Source: Clostridiales bacterium (GTDB lineage Bacteria > Bacillota > Clostridia > Peptostreptococcales > Acidaminobacteraceae). Taken from it: DNA of 64,000 bases. The translations under genes and the position numbers were made by a program. Location of the stretch: assembly GCA_016342415.1 (NCBI GenBank), contig JAEIOD010000010.1, positions 23,351 through 87,350 of the forward strand, in the 5' to 3' direction. This document shows, in pieces, positions 34,515 to 42,014 of the stretch; within the stretch, counting starts at the first letter, position 1, and every line of letters starts with the position of its first letter. Below the pieces are notes generated by a model. It saw only the letters and a program-made list of their open reading frames with translations. It was not told where the DNA came from and searched no databases.

Positions 34515-36335
34515 TTATATCATTTCCTCTAATTGTTTATAGAGTTGATCTCGCTCTTTACAGAGATCATCATACCCTTGATAGTCTTCAAATGTCAGCT
34601 TAGGTGAGATAGACAGTTCAAACGATTCGATTAGTCCTTCTACAATTGCAATATCACCTTCCAAACGACTTGTATCCACTGTATCTCCTTTTTTTTCTAT
34701 GACCTTAACATCCTTTTTTACTTTGGGTTTGGATTTTTCAATTGTTTCCTCATATTTAACCAATTGGCCATCTTTTATTTCTATGATTTTATCCACACAA
34801 TGTTTTAAGAAATATCGGTCATGGGAAACTGCAATTACAGAACCTTTAAAGTCACTAATCGCTTTTTCGATAGCAATTCTTGATTCCAAGTCCAAATGGT
34901 TGGTCGGTTCATCCAAAACCAAACAATGAGGATTATTGTACATCATAATCAGTAATTTGATTCGAACGCGTTCACCACCACTTAGAATAGCTATTTTTGA
35001 ATGAATGACATCACCATAAAACTGAAACTTAGATAATATTCTTCTTGTTTCAATATCATTGAGCTTTAACTCAGAAGATACGGCTTCCATAATCGTTAAA
35101 CTTTCATCTTCAAAAGTAACTTCCTGACCTAAATAAGCATACTTTATCCACGAACCAAGACGTACATAACCCTTATAATCTTTATCTTTACCCAACATAA
35201 TATTTATGAGTGTGGTTTTACCACAACCATTCGGACCTACTAAAGCAACTTTTTCACCGCCATATATGGTTAAGTTAATCCCTTTTAGAATATGATAATC
35301 ATCGTAATGTTTATGAAGATTTTCAAAAGTCACCACTTCATGACTGACATGAAAATCACTTTTGAAAGATAAGTTGGGACCCGATATATGTTTGAGGTTT
35401 TCACTTGATTTTAAATGACACATCGTCGCTTCAGCTTTTTCTTCTAACTTCTTCAACTGTTTTTCGCGACTCTGTGATTGTTTGATTTTCTTATATTTTC
35501 TAAGTTTCTCTACCATTAATCGTTCTGCACGAATTTGTTTTTGCAAATTTTTTTGTTCCTTCAAGTAAAAATCTTTTAATCTACTTTTTTGTTCTAGATA
35601 ATTAGTGTAGTTACACTTTTTAACCGTTAAATGTCCAGCCTGCAGTTCACCAATTCTAGTGGTGACACGGTCTAAAAACAATCTATCATGAGATACCAGC
35701 AATACCCCACCCGAGAACTTCCTTAAATAAGACTCCAACCATTCAATGGCTTTTATATCCAAATGGTTGGTTGGCTCGTCCAAAATCAAGAGTTCCGGTT
35801 CATTCAGAAGCAGTCTTGCAAGCGCCACCCTCATTTTTTCACCACCACTTAACTTTTGAAGTGGTAATAAAAGAGCTCCTTTTCTAAGTCCTAAACCTAA
35901 CAGTATTTTTTTTATCTTATTCTGTAAGACATATCCATCCATTAAATCAAACTCACCCATATACTTGGAATACGTCTCCATCAAAGCTTCATAATCATTC
36001 GAATTGTAATCTTTTTTTTCTAATTTTATTTCTATGTCTCTTAACTTGTTTTCCAGTTCAAACAATTCCTGATAATGAAGGGCATTAAAATCCTCATCAT
36101 CGTAATGCTCTAAAGACTGAGATAAATAACCGATTCTAATCCTTTTGGCTTTAAAGACTTCGCCTGTGTCAGGGACTTCTACACCCATGATTATTTTTAA
36201 CAACGTCGACTTTCCAGAACCGTTGGCTCCAATTAATGCAATTCTATCCCCATGTTCCACTTGTAAGGTCACATCAGATAACACGACTTTATTTCTATAC
36301 TCTTTTCTAATTGATTTAACTGCAACTAAACTCAT
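34515..36335 (-). CDS. ABC-F family ATPase
   Basis: 606 aa with two ABC domains in one chain and no membrane segment. Walker A sites are GANGSGKST (residues 36-44) and GPNGCGKTT (near 364); both have LSGGE signatures and LVLDEPTNHLD-type Walker B. The linker between them (about 230-320) is highly charged and helical, as in ABC-F proteins that bind the ribosomal E site. Roles in the family range from translation factor to antibiotic ribosome protection; which applies here is open. The start at 36335 follows GGGAG. The leader holds two competing hairpins. Confidence 0.9.
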   Translation of the reverse strand: MSLVAVKSIRKEYRNKVVLSDVTLQVEHGDRIALIGANGSGKSTLLKIIMGVEVPDTGEVFKAKRIRIGYLSQSLEHYDDEDFNALHYQELFELENKLRDIEIKLEKKDYNSNDYEALMETYSKYMGEFDLMDGYVLQNKIKKILLGLGLRKGALLLPLQKLSGGEKMRVALARLLLNEPELLILDEPTNHLDIKAIEWLESYLRKFSGGVLLVSHDRLFLDRVTTRIGELQAGHLTVKKCNYTNYLEQKSRLKDFYLKEQKNLQKQIRAERLMVEKLRKYKKIKQSQSREKQLKKLEEKAEATMCHLKSSENLKHISGPNLSFKSDFHVSHEVVTFENLHKHYDDYHILKGINLTIYGGEKVALVGPNGCGKTTLINIMLGKDKDYKGYVRLGSWIKYAYLGQEVTFEDESLTIMEAVSSELKLNDIETRRILSKFQFYGDVIHSKIAILSGGERVRIKLLIMMYNNPHCLVLDEPTNHLDLESRIAIEKAISDFKGSVIAVSHDRYFLKHCVDKIIEIKDGQLVKYEETIEKSKPKVKKDVKVIEKKGDTVDTSRLEGDIAIVEGLIESFELSISPKLTFEDYQGYDDLCKERDQLYKQLEEMI

Positions 36336-36345
36336 AACAACTCCC

Positions 36346-36378
36346 AAAAGTGTGTGAATCACTTTTTAATCTATTCAC
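36346..36378 (-). promoter_or_regulatory. interlocking hairpins in the ABC-F leader
   Basis: Inverted repeats GTGAAT (36354-36359) / ATTCAC (36373-36378) and AAAAGTG (36346-36352) / CACTTTT (36360-36366) overlap, so only one can form easily. The second abuts the ribosome site. A possible attenuation or accessibility switch. Confidence 0.4.
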
Positions 36379-36423
36379 ATATACAGATATGACACGTATC
36401 GTCCTATAATTCAAGTGATCATC

Positions 36424-36457
36424 TAAAAAAAATCTCCTAAGCATCGCTTAAGAGATT
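36424..36457 (-). terminator. terminator of the PfkB-family kinase gene
   Basis: 12-bp stem with one mismatch (36431-36442 / 36446-36457), followed on the minus strand by TTTTTTTT. Confidence 0.85.
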
Positions 36458-36531
36458 ATCATTTAAAACATCCGCTTTCACAGTCATTTTATCATATTTA
36501 TTTATGTTTAGTTTTTACAGAACTATTACGC

Positions 36532-37479
36532 CTACAATTCTTTAACAACCCATTCTGTTTTTTTAATCACTTCTTCAATCAATTCTATCGATAATGATGG
36601 ATTGATTGTTTCTTGACTTCCGATTGCAATAATGGACATGGCCATAGCTGTTTTTATGGTTTCAATCACTGGTAAATTGTTGCTATATCCATAACCCAGA
36701 CCCGCTACAAAAGAATCTCCTGCGCCAGTAACATTACAGACGTTAACATCCCAAGCCGTAACTTTATAAGATTCTTTACCATTTGTAAAGAATATTCCTT
36801 CACAGTCTAAACTGATAAACACATTTTCAATACCCAAATCCAAGAAGTATTGTCCAGCTACCACTAAATCATCATCCGAATTGATTTCTATACCTGATAA
36901 GACTTCTGCTTCATAACGATTTGGCTTAATCGTATGGAAGTGATGAATCAGATGTTTGATACTGATTGCCTTTTCAGCTGATACAGGATCCAACACAAAT
37001 CTTGTATTTCCCTTATATCTCTTTAAAATATATTCCAAATTTTCAGGACTGTCGGCATCTAAAAACAAATACTCAGATCCTCTAATAATATCATCTTTTG
37101 AATTTATAAAATCAAATGTCAATTCATCGAGGGCACCCATATCTACAATACCGGATACCATTTCGCCCATATCATTTAAAATGGCTAAATACGTTGGCGT
37201 ACCTGATTTTTCCAATATGAGTGAATCACTCATATCATACCCAAATAACAGAGAGTGTTCCAACATCGAACGACCCTTTTCATCATCTCCTATAACAGAG
37301 ATAAATTTAGTATTCACATTTACACGGGCTAAGTTTTCTGCAATATTTCGACACACCCCACCAAATGACATTTTTACTTGACCGGGTGTTGAATTATACG
37401 GTCTATACTTTGCTGTACTAAAGCCGAAGATATCTACAACTGAAGCACCAAATACTACTACATACGCATCCTTATTCAT
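36532..37479 (-). CDS. PfkB-family carbohydrate kinase, PsuK-like
   Basis: 315 aa. N-terminal PfkB signature GGVCRNIAENLARV near residues 40-53 and the C-terminal catalytic VTGAGDSFVAGL near 246-257 with its Asp. The GGVxRNIAENLA form, together with GEMVSGIVDMGAL near 103, is most like pseudouridine kinase (PsuK), which phosphorylates pseudouridine from RNA turnover. psuG is not adjacent, so another nucleoside or sugar is possible. Single gene. Confidence 0.82.
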   Translation of the reverse strand: MNKDAYVVVFGASVVDIFGFSTAKYRPYNSTPGQVKMSFGGVCRNIAENLARVNVNTKFISVIGDDEKGRSMLEHSLLFGYDMSDSLILEKSGTPTYLAILNDMGEMVSGIVDMGALDELTFDFINSKDDIIRGSEYLFLDADSPENLEYILKRYKGNTRFVLDPVSAEKAISIKHLIHHFHTIKPNRYEAEVLSGIEINSDDDLVVAGQYFLDLGIENVFISLDCEGIFFTNGKESYKVTAWDVNVCNVTGAGDSFVAGLGYGYSNNLPVIETIKTAMAMSIIAIGSQETINPSLSIELIEEVIKKTEWVVKEL

Positions 37480-37763
37480 GAAACGCCTCCTATACAGAAT
37501 ATAATTTTATCACAGCTAAATTATTTTACAAGGCAAAAAAGAAAAAGACCGTATATAGGCCTGTTATTTCTCTTTATAAGACGTATTTGAAATTTTCCTC
37601 ACCATCACTAGCAAACCCAGCCTTTTTTGTTTAATATGTCCCTAATAAACCATCAAAACGTCAACTTTAACAAGAAAAGAAGAAATAACATTCGATATGT
37701 TACTTCTTCTTTCAATATTCTACATTTAGTCCATCAGGACCTTGTGTTCATGAATAACTCCAA
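37480..37763. other. intergenic region upstream of the PsuK-like gene
   Basis: Contains the terminator of the small-protein operon (37679-37709). Near 37545-37565 a weaker GC-containing hairpin is followed on the minus strand by TTTTTCTTTTTT. No gene seen. Confidence 0.5.
37679..37709 (-). terminator. terminator of the small-protein operon
   Basis: 13-bp stem with one mismatch (37679-37691 / 37697-37709), loop TCGAT, followed on the minus strand by TTTTCTTG. Confidence 0.7.
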
Positions 37764-37943
37764 CTAATCTTGATCCCAAATAAAATCAATATCATCTTCT
37801 GAATCATCTTCAACAATGTAATTCTTTCTTACCTTTTTACTATTTCTTTTTTCATACTGATCTTCATTTCTAAATTCTCGAGATTTTTTTCTCTTGTACT
37901 TTTGTTTCAGATGATCATCGTATTCATTTTTATCCAAGTTCAT
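37764..37943 (-). CDS. 59-aa highly charged small protein
   Basis: Opens at ATG 37943 with TTAGGAG upstream. The first 40 residues are strongly basic (KQKYKRKKSREFRN, KRNSKKVRKN) and the last 15 strongly acidic (EDDSEDDIDF), ending in WDQD. No family recognised. It starts 11 bp after the 83-aa gene ends, so they are co-transcribed. The charge layout suggests an unstructured nucleic-acid- or protein-binding tail, which is inference. Confidence 0.65.
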   Translation of the reverse strand: MNLDKNEYDDHLKQKYKRKKSREFRNEDQYEKRNSKKVRKNYIVEDDSEDDIDFIWDQD

Positions 37944-37954
37944 TTTCTCTACTC

Positions 37955-38206
37955 CTAATCGTTGATAATCGAATTGATTCCTGATGTTATTTTACCCAAT
38001 TCATATTGTCCTAACTCATATAAATCAGCATCACTGTTTAAAAACAGTTCAAAAACAAAATAATCTATTATATCTTCGATTTTTTGTACGCTTAACATTT
38101 CATTTATTTGTTTAATTGATCCTGCAAATGAATCAAAGTTGTTTCTATTCCTATGATCCATTTTTTTCATTACATTCATTAATTCATCTTTTGTAATATC
38201 TTTCAT
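37955..38206 (-). CDS. 83-aa small helical protein, copy A2
   Basis: Start at 38206 after AAGGAAGG. Helical acidic protein beginning MKDITKDELMNVMKKMDHRN and ending in ELGKITSGINSIIND. It aligns along its whole length with the 90-aa product at 38704: MKD/E-x-T-x-D-x-x-M-x-V start, NFDS / DFET, EL block, and E-x-G...IN-x-I-I/K-D end. The two are diverged tandem paralogues, each followed by a small charged-protein gene. Function unknown. Confidence 0.72.
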   Translation of the reverse strand: MKDITKDELMNVMKKMDHRNRNNFDSFAGSIKQINEMLSVQKIEDIIDYFVFELFLNSDADLYELGQYELGKITSGINSIIND

Positions 38207-38383
38207 AAAGCCTTCCTTATTATATTCTTTGAACAATTTCTAAACTTAAAAGTTAAAGATTACTATCCAACAATAGACTTCATTCATCTAATTTAGATCA
38301 GTAGATTTGATTGCCCTGTATCTCTGATTTAATCTTTCTAAACTATTCATATCTAGAGTAAGTAATATCAATATAATTGAATG

Positions 38384-38542
38384 TCACTTTTTTAATCCAA
38401 AGTATTTTTTATTTTCATTATTAAATGACATGAGTCTATCAAATGAATCTTTGTTTCTTTTTACCTCTGCATTATTACTTCGCTTTTGTAATTTTCTCAA
38501 ATCATCTTGTTTGTCATCGTTATCGTCTTTGTCATTTCTCAT
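38384..38542 (-). CDS. 52-aa highly charged small protein
   Basis: Start at ATG 38542 preceded by GGAGG; a longer upstream frame ignores this site. Asp/Lys/Asn-rich (MRNDKDDNDDKQDDLRKL at the N-terminus), ending FGLKK. No family recognised. It lies between the two helical paralogues, in the same relative position as the 59-aa charged gene after copy A2. It overlaps the end of the disrupted ORF at 38532. Confidence 0.6.
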   Translation of the reverse strand: MRNDKDDNDDKQDDLRKLQKRSNNAEVKRNKDSFDRLMSFNNENKKYFGLKK

Positions 38543-38630
38543 AAAATTCCTCCATGATTTTTCTTGACCAATCCTTACTAAAATATCGTTCAAGGTTTAT
38601 GATCAAACGCTTGTCCCTGTTAATACGCAT
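38532..38630 (-). pseudogene. frame-disrupted or non-canonically started small ORF
   Basis: The frame stays open from about 38687 to a TGA at 38532 and encodes a protein-like stretch (DDFKFLVEWCMRINRDKRL, then LERYFSKDWSRKIMEEFYEK). There is no ATG, GTG or TTG before the internal ATG at 38630, which lacks a ribosome site. An AGGAG followed by ATG lies just upstream in another frame and stops after seven codons. A single-base indel would join them, so this may be a decayed gene of the cluster. Confidence 0.3.
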
Positions 38631-38703
38631 GCACCATTCTACAAGGAATTTAAAGTCATCACTCCTGGCATTATTCTGAATATTCGATTAATTTACCGGT
38701 TAT

Positions 38704-38976
38704 TTAAAAAGTCTGGTAGTCATCAGAATCTTTTATCATACGGTTTATAAATTTACATAAATCACCGATTTCGTTTACTGACATGTTACAGACATCATTA
38801 TCATGTTCGATACCCAATTCATCTCTCAAGAACTCCAAAATTTCGTCCATATCCGAATCTAATAATATTGCATACTTTTCATTCAGAGCTTCAACAAGTG
38901 TTTCAAAATCATAGTTGTTTTCATCATCAATTACCCTCACTACTCTCATAAAAGTATCAGGTGTAAATTCTTTCAT
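38704..38976 (-). CDS. 90-aa small helical protein, copy A1
   Basis: Start at 38976, 5 bases after GGAGG. Acidic helical protein with MKEFTPDTFMRVVRVIDDEN at the start and EIGDLCKFINRMIKD near the end; paralogous to the 83-aa protein at 37955. First gene of the small-protein cluster, driven by a strong promoter and a folded 82-base leader. No family recognised. Confidence 0.72.
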   Translation of the reverse strand: MKEFTPDTFMRVVRVIDDENNYDFETLVEALNEKYAILLDSDMDEILEFLRDELGIEHDNDVCNMSVNEIGDLCKFINRMIKDSDDYQTF

Positions 38977-39058
38977 ACAATCCTCCATAAAAGAATATCA
39001 TCTCAAAACAATATCAAGACGCAACATACTGGCACCACTGTGCCACAGCATATTCTTT
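38977..39058 (-). ncRNA. structured 5' leader of the small-protein operon
   Basis: The predicted transcript start (about 39058) falls on the first base of a 9-bp stem: 39050-39058 pairs with 38990-38998. The 3' arm ends 3 bases before the GGAGG ribosome site. Inside is a second stem, TGGCAC (39030-39035) / GTGCCA (39040-39045). The whole 5' UTR is thus closed end to end. Candidate cis-regulatory RNA. Confidence 0.5.
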
Positions 39059-39064
39059 AAGAGT

Positions 39065-39093
39065 ATTATAATCTCGAAAATTGATTTTGTAAA
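39065..39093 (-). promoter_or_regulatory. promoter of the small-protein operon
   Basis: -35 TTTACA (39093-39088), 17-bp spacer, -10 TATAAT (39070-39065). Just upstream is a palindromic AAAACGTTTT core. Confidence 0.75.
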
Positions 39094-39109
39094 GAAGAAA
39101 AAAACGTTT

Positions 39110-39470
39110 TCCTTTTATTTTTTTTACTTTTATTTTTATCTTTACAAATCAGGAAAATAGGACTATAATTTATGGTCTATTTTTATGCATATGCACAATC
39201 AACTCACAGTTTTGATACATCAGGTATAGAATCATTTTATAAACTCCAAAATACACTCTTAAAAATACTTGAAGCATAAAGTTATATGCCACTTTTTTAG
39301 TATCCACTTTATTAATGTAAGAATATCTCGTATAATTAAGTGTTGTATATGGATTTTACTTTATACAATTTCGAATTCACTGTTTTTATGATATCAGTTT
39401 AATTTGAATTTTTCTAAACTGTGTCTATATATGTTTTTGACTACTATAACTGAATGTGAGGTTAATATAA
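39110..39470. other. intergenic region upstream of the ZIP gene
   Basis: Very AT-rich, including a T-rich stretch to about 39145. No gene, no obvious metalloregulator box and no convincing hairpin seen. A GAGG ribosome site precedes the ZIP start. Confidence 0.5.
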
Positions 39471-40199
39471 ATGAGTAATTTAACAACAATTGTCATCATT
39501 TCTGTACTCGGACCGGTGATCGGTTCACTTATTGGTGTTCTGAAAAAACCTTCTCCAGCTTTTATGTATAATATGCTGTCATTCGCTGCTGGTATTATGC
39601 TTTCGATTTCTTTTCTTGAACTCATACCAGAGAGTATCGCATTCTCATCTATTCAGATATGCGTCCTCGGCATCATTTTAGGTTCTGTTGTTATGTATGC
39701 TATTGATAGGTTGTTGCCACATATTCATCCAGAACTTTTGGAACAGGAACAAGGTAAACATCTGAAAAAAACCGCTACTTATTTAATAATAGGGATTTTT
39801 CTGCACAATTTTCCTGAGGGAATGGCCATAGCAATAGGAACTGTATCCAATTCAAAACTGAGCCTTGCAATCGCACTTGCTATTGCAATCCACAATATAC
39901 CTGAAGGCATTTGTACATCAGCACCTTATTATCTATGCACAAATAAACGCTTGAAATCATTTTTGGTATCCTCTTCAACCGCGTTACCAATTCTATTCGG
40001 ATTTATGTTCGCTAAAAAACTTTACCAACATATTTCATATGACTTTGTCGGATTGATTATAGGTGCAACCGCTGGACTCATGATCTACATTTGTGCGGAC
40101 GAACTCATTCCAACCTCATGCAACAAGACGACCAACCACAGTACAATATTTTCCTTGATTTTAGGAACTATATTTGTGGTGTTGTTAAAAGCTATTTAG
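39471..40199 (+). CDS. ZIP-family metal transporter
   Basis: 242 aa, eight predicted helices. The metal-pathway motifs are HNFPEGMAIAIG at residues 112-123 and HNIPEG at 140-145, the classic ZIP helices 4 and 5. It imports Zn, Fe or Mn into the cytoplasm; a His-containing loop (LPHIHPELLEQEQGKH) lies between helices 3 and 4. Transcribed alone, with a strong terminator. It would complement ZnuABC if zinc is the substrate. Confidence 0.9.
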   Translation: MSNLTTIVIISVLGPVIGSLIGVLKKPSPAFMYNMLSFAAGIMLSISFLELIPESIAFSSIQICVLGIILGSVVMYAIDRLLPHIHPELLEQEQGKHLKKTATYLIIGIFLHNFPEGMAIAIGTVSNSKLSLAIALAIAIHNIPEGICTSAPYYLCTNKRLKSFLVSSSTALPILFGFMFAKKLYQHISYDFVGLIIGATAGLMIYICADELIPTSCNKTTNHSTIFSLILGTIFVVLLKAI

Positions 40200-40213
40200 A
40201 CAAGGGCTGCTTT

Positions 40214-40245
40214 AATGATAGCAAACTGTTTGCTATCATTTTTTT
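40214..40245 (+). terminator. terminator of the ZIP gene
   Basis: Perfect 12-bp stem AATGATAGCAAA / TTTGCTATCATT with a CTG loop followed by a T tract. Confidence 0.93.
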
Positions 40246-40275
40246 ACCATCTACTCTAAAATATTTCATTATCAA

Positions 40276-40325
40276 TAAAAAAAGGCTAACCGTACTGGTA
40301 AAATATCACCTGTACAGTCAGCTTT
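40276..40325 (-). terminator. long imperfect hairpin downstream of the 53-aa gene
   Basis: AAAGGCTAACCGTAC on the left pairs with GTACAGTCAGCTTT on the right, with mismatches, and a TGGT / ACC inner pair. On the minus strand it is followed by seven T. It would end the 53-aa transcript about 100 bases after its stop. Confidence 0.6.
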
Positions 40326-40421
40326 CTTATCTACTTTTTCACCTCTTTATATCACATTTTACTCTTCTTTAAGCAGTAATCAGCTTTTCACATGTTGATT
40401 TAACTACATATCACTGTCAAC

Positions 40422-40583
40422 TTATTCCTCGATAAGTTTCAATGTGATATCATCACACATTTCCTTTGTTTCCAGATTAACATGCGGCATTTCCATTTCC
40501 TCTTCAGGAGCATGACCACTCCAATACGATGGTACTTGATGTATAAAGCCACATGTTGAACATTTATAATATATACAATCCAT
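40422..40583 (-). CDS. 53-aa small Cys-containing protein
   Basis: ATG at 40583 with GGGAGG 4 bases upstream and a clean stop at 40422. Begins MDCIYYKCSTCGFIHQVP, giving a CxxC knuckle (Cys8, Cys11) plus Cys3 and a later Cys43; the rest is acidic (EEEMEMPHV, KLIEE). Possible half zinc ribbon. It is shorter than usual gene-calling cut-offs and lies opposite and between the ZIP and Fe-S genes. Confidence 0.7.
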   Translation of the reverse strand: MDCIYYKCSTCGFIHQVPSYWSGHAPEEEMEMPHVNLETKEMCDDITLKLIEE

Positions 40584-40827
40584 AAAACCTCCCTTATATC
40601 CTGTAAATTATTATAACATATGTATCTAGATAGAAAAGACACTTCCATTCTGAAATTTTTATAAATCTCATATATTTTTTACACATATGAAATGACTGTA
40701 AGTTTGTATGTTTTATTATTTTAACAATAGAATAATTGGATATAGTTATCCGTTAGTATAGATTAATTTGATTTTAAAAGAGTTATCGAATATGTTAGAC
40801 TACTTAGCGAGTGTAGTTAGGAGTCGT

Positions 40828-41880
40828 ATGGATATTAAATTTTCTGTGAAGAGTCAACAAAAAAGTATTGAAATTATAGACAACTGTATTGAATGTGGAA
40901 AGTGTGTCATGAATTGTGAGATGCTAAAAACATATACAACCTCACCAAAGGTATTATTCAATCAATCTATGGACAATGAAATCCCTTTTTCATGTCAACT
41001 ATGTGATCATTGTTTATCAGTTTGCCCTAAGGAAATCGATTTGAAATCTGCCTTTTTTTCAATGAGACAGGATGCTCAAAATCAAATGAAGATTAAAACG
41101 ACGGCAGTTGATTTCCATCAAAAAACCAGTTTTTCATCATTCATTTCATCTAAAGTAAAACCCAATAAAAAGGTTTTCTTTCCTGGATGCAGTTTAGCAG
41201 CACACGATCCCGAGATGGTTATGAGATTATATAACTATATCAAGGATGATGACATGAGTATTTGGACCAGTTGTTGTGGCAATCCAACTTACACACTTGG
41301 CAAAAAAAATGAGTATACTCGCCAGTTATCACAGTTAAAACAAGTATTTCATTATAAAGGTATAACTGAAGTGATTGTTGCCTGTCAGAATTGTTATAAA
41401 ATGTTTAAAGAACATACCAATTTGAAAGTCACATCGGTCTTTGAAATACTCAACGACTTGCCATTAGCCGTTAAAAGTATTGAAATAGATAAAAGTCTGG
41501 TTCTACACGATCCATGCCCAACACGAAAGTACGATATCATTCATGATAGTGTTAGGCAACTTTTGGATAAGTTATCAATTGAATACACTGAATATGAATA
41601 CAATAGAACCTTTACACAGTGTTGTGGTTCAGGCGCAATGGTCGGTGTTACCAACATAAGTATTACAAAAAAACAAGCTAAACAGAGAGCTTTACAATCA
41701 AAATCCGATGCCATCATTACCTATTGCCAGGAATGTGTTGAAACATTGGGAAAAGAAAAAGAAACCTTACATCTATTAGATCTGTTGTTTAATAATGGTA
41801 TTAAAAAAAATTCCACTCATACTTTTAAAAAATGGACCAATAGGCGTCTAATTAAACTAAAAATTGACCGTATTAAGTAA
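40828..41880 (+). CDS. Fe-S oxidoreductase, HdrD/GlpC-like
   Basis: 350 aa. Two 4Fe-4S motifs near the N-terminus: CIECGKCVMNC at about residues 19-29 and CQLCDHCLSVCP near 57-68. Two CCG domains follow: PGCSL..SCCGNP..CQNC and DPCP..CCGSGAMVG..CQEC. This is the heterodisulfide-reductase D / GlpC electron-transfer layout. The start at 40828 is preferred because AGGAG lies 4 bases upstream; an ATG at 40792 has only a weak site. Redox partner unknown; no flavoprotein subunit is adjacent. Confidence 0.85.
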   Translation: MDIKFSVKSQQKSIEIIDNCIECGKCVMNCEMLKTYTTSPKVLFNQSMDNEIPFSCQLCDHCLSVCPKEIDLKSAFFSMRQDAQNQMKIKTTAVDFHQKTSFSSFISSKVKPNKKVFFPGCSLAAHDPEMVMRLYNYIKDDDMSIWTSCCGNPTYTLGKKNEYTRQLSQLKQVFHYKGITEVIVACQNCYKMFKEHTNLKVTSVFEILNDLPLAVKSIEIDKSLVLHDPCPTRKYDIIHDSVRQLLDKLSIEYTEYEYNRTFTQCCGSGAMVGVTNISITKKQAKQRALQSKSDAIITYCQECVETLGKEKETLHLLDLLFNNGIKKNSTHTFKKWTNRRLIKLKIDRIK

Positions 41881-41905
41881 GCAGTTCAAAATGAACTGCT
41901 TTTTC
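41880..41905 (+). terminator. terminator of the Fe-S oxidoreductase gene
   Basis: GCAGTTCA (41881-41888) / TGAACTGC (41892-41899) with an AAA loop followed by TTTTTT. Confidence 0.9.
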
Positions 41906-42014
41906 TATAGAAAAATTTGATACAGGTTAGGCAATAATTGAAAAATCAAATGTTTGTTTACTCCTGTGATGAAGTTTGTTAGTATTGTAAAGTATTTTAA
42001 AAAAGGAGTGTATT

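Noticed and set aside
36346..36378. H-type pseudoknot in the ABC-F leader
   Set aside because: The loop crossing the 6-bp stem would be only one base, too short; alternative hairpins are more plausible.
40439..40648. 69-codon frame overlapping the 53-aa gene
   Set aside because: Same strand but different frame; it lacks a ribosome site, whereas the 53-aa frame has GGGAGG and the CxxC motif.
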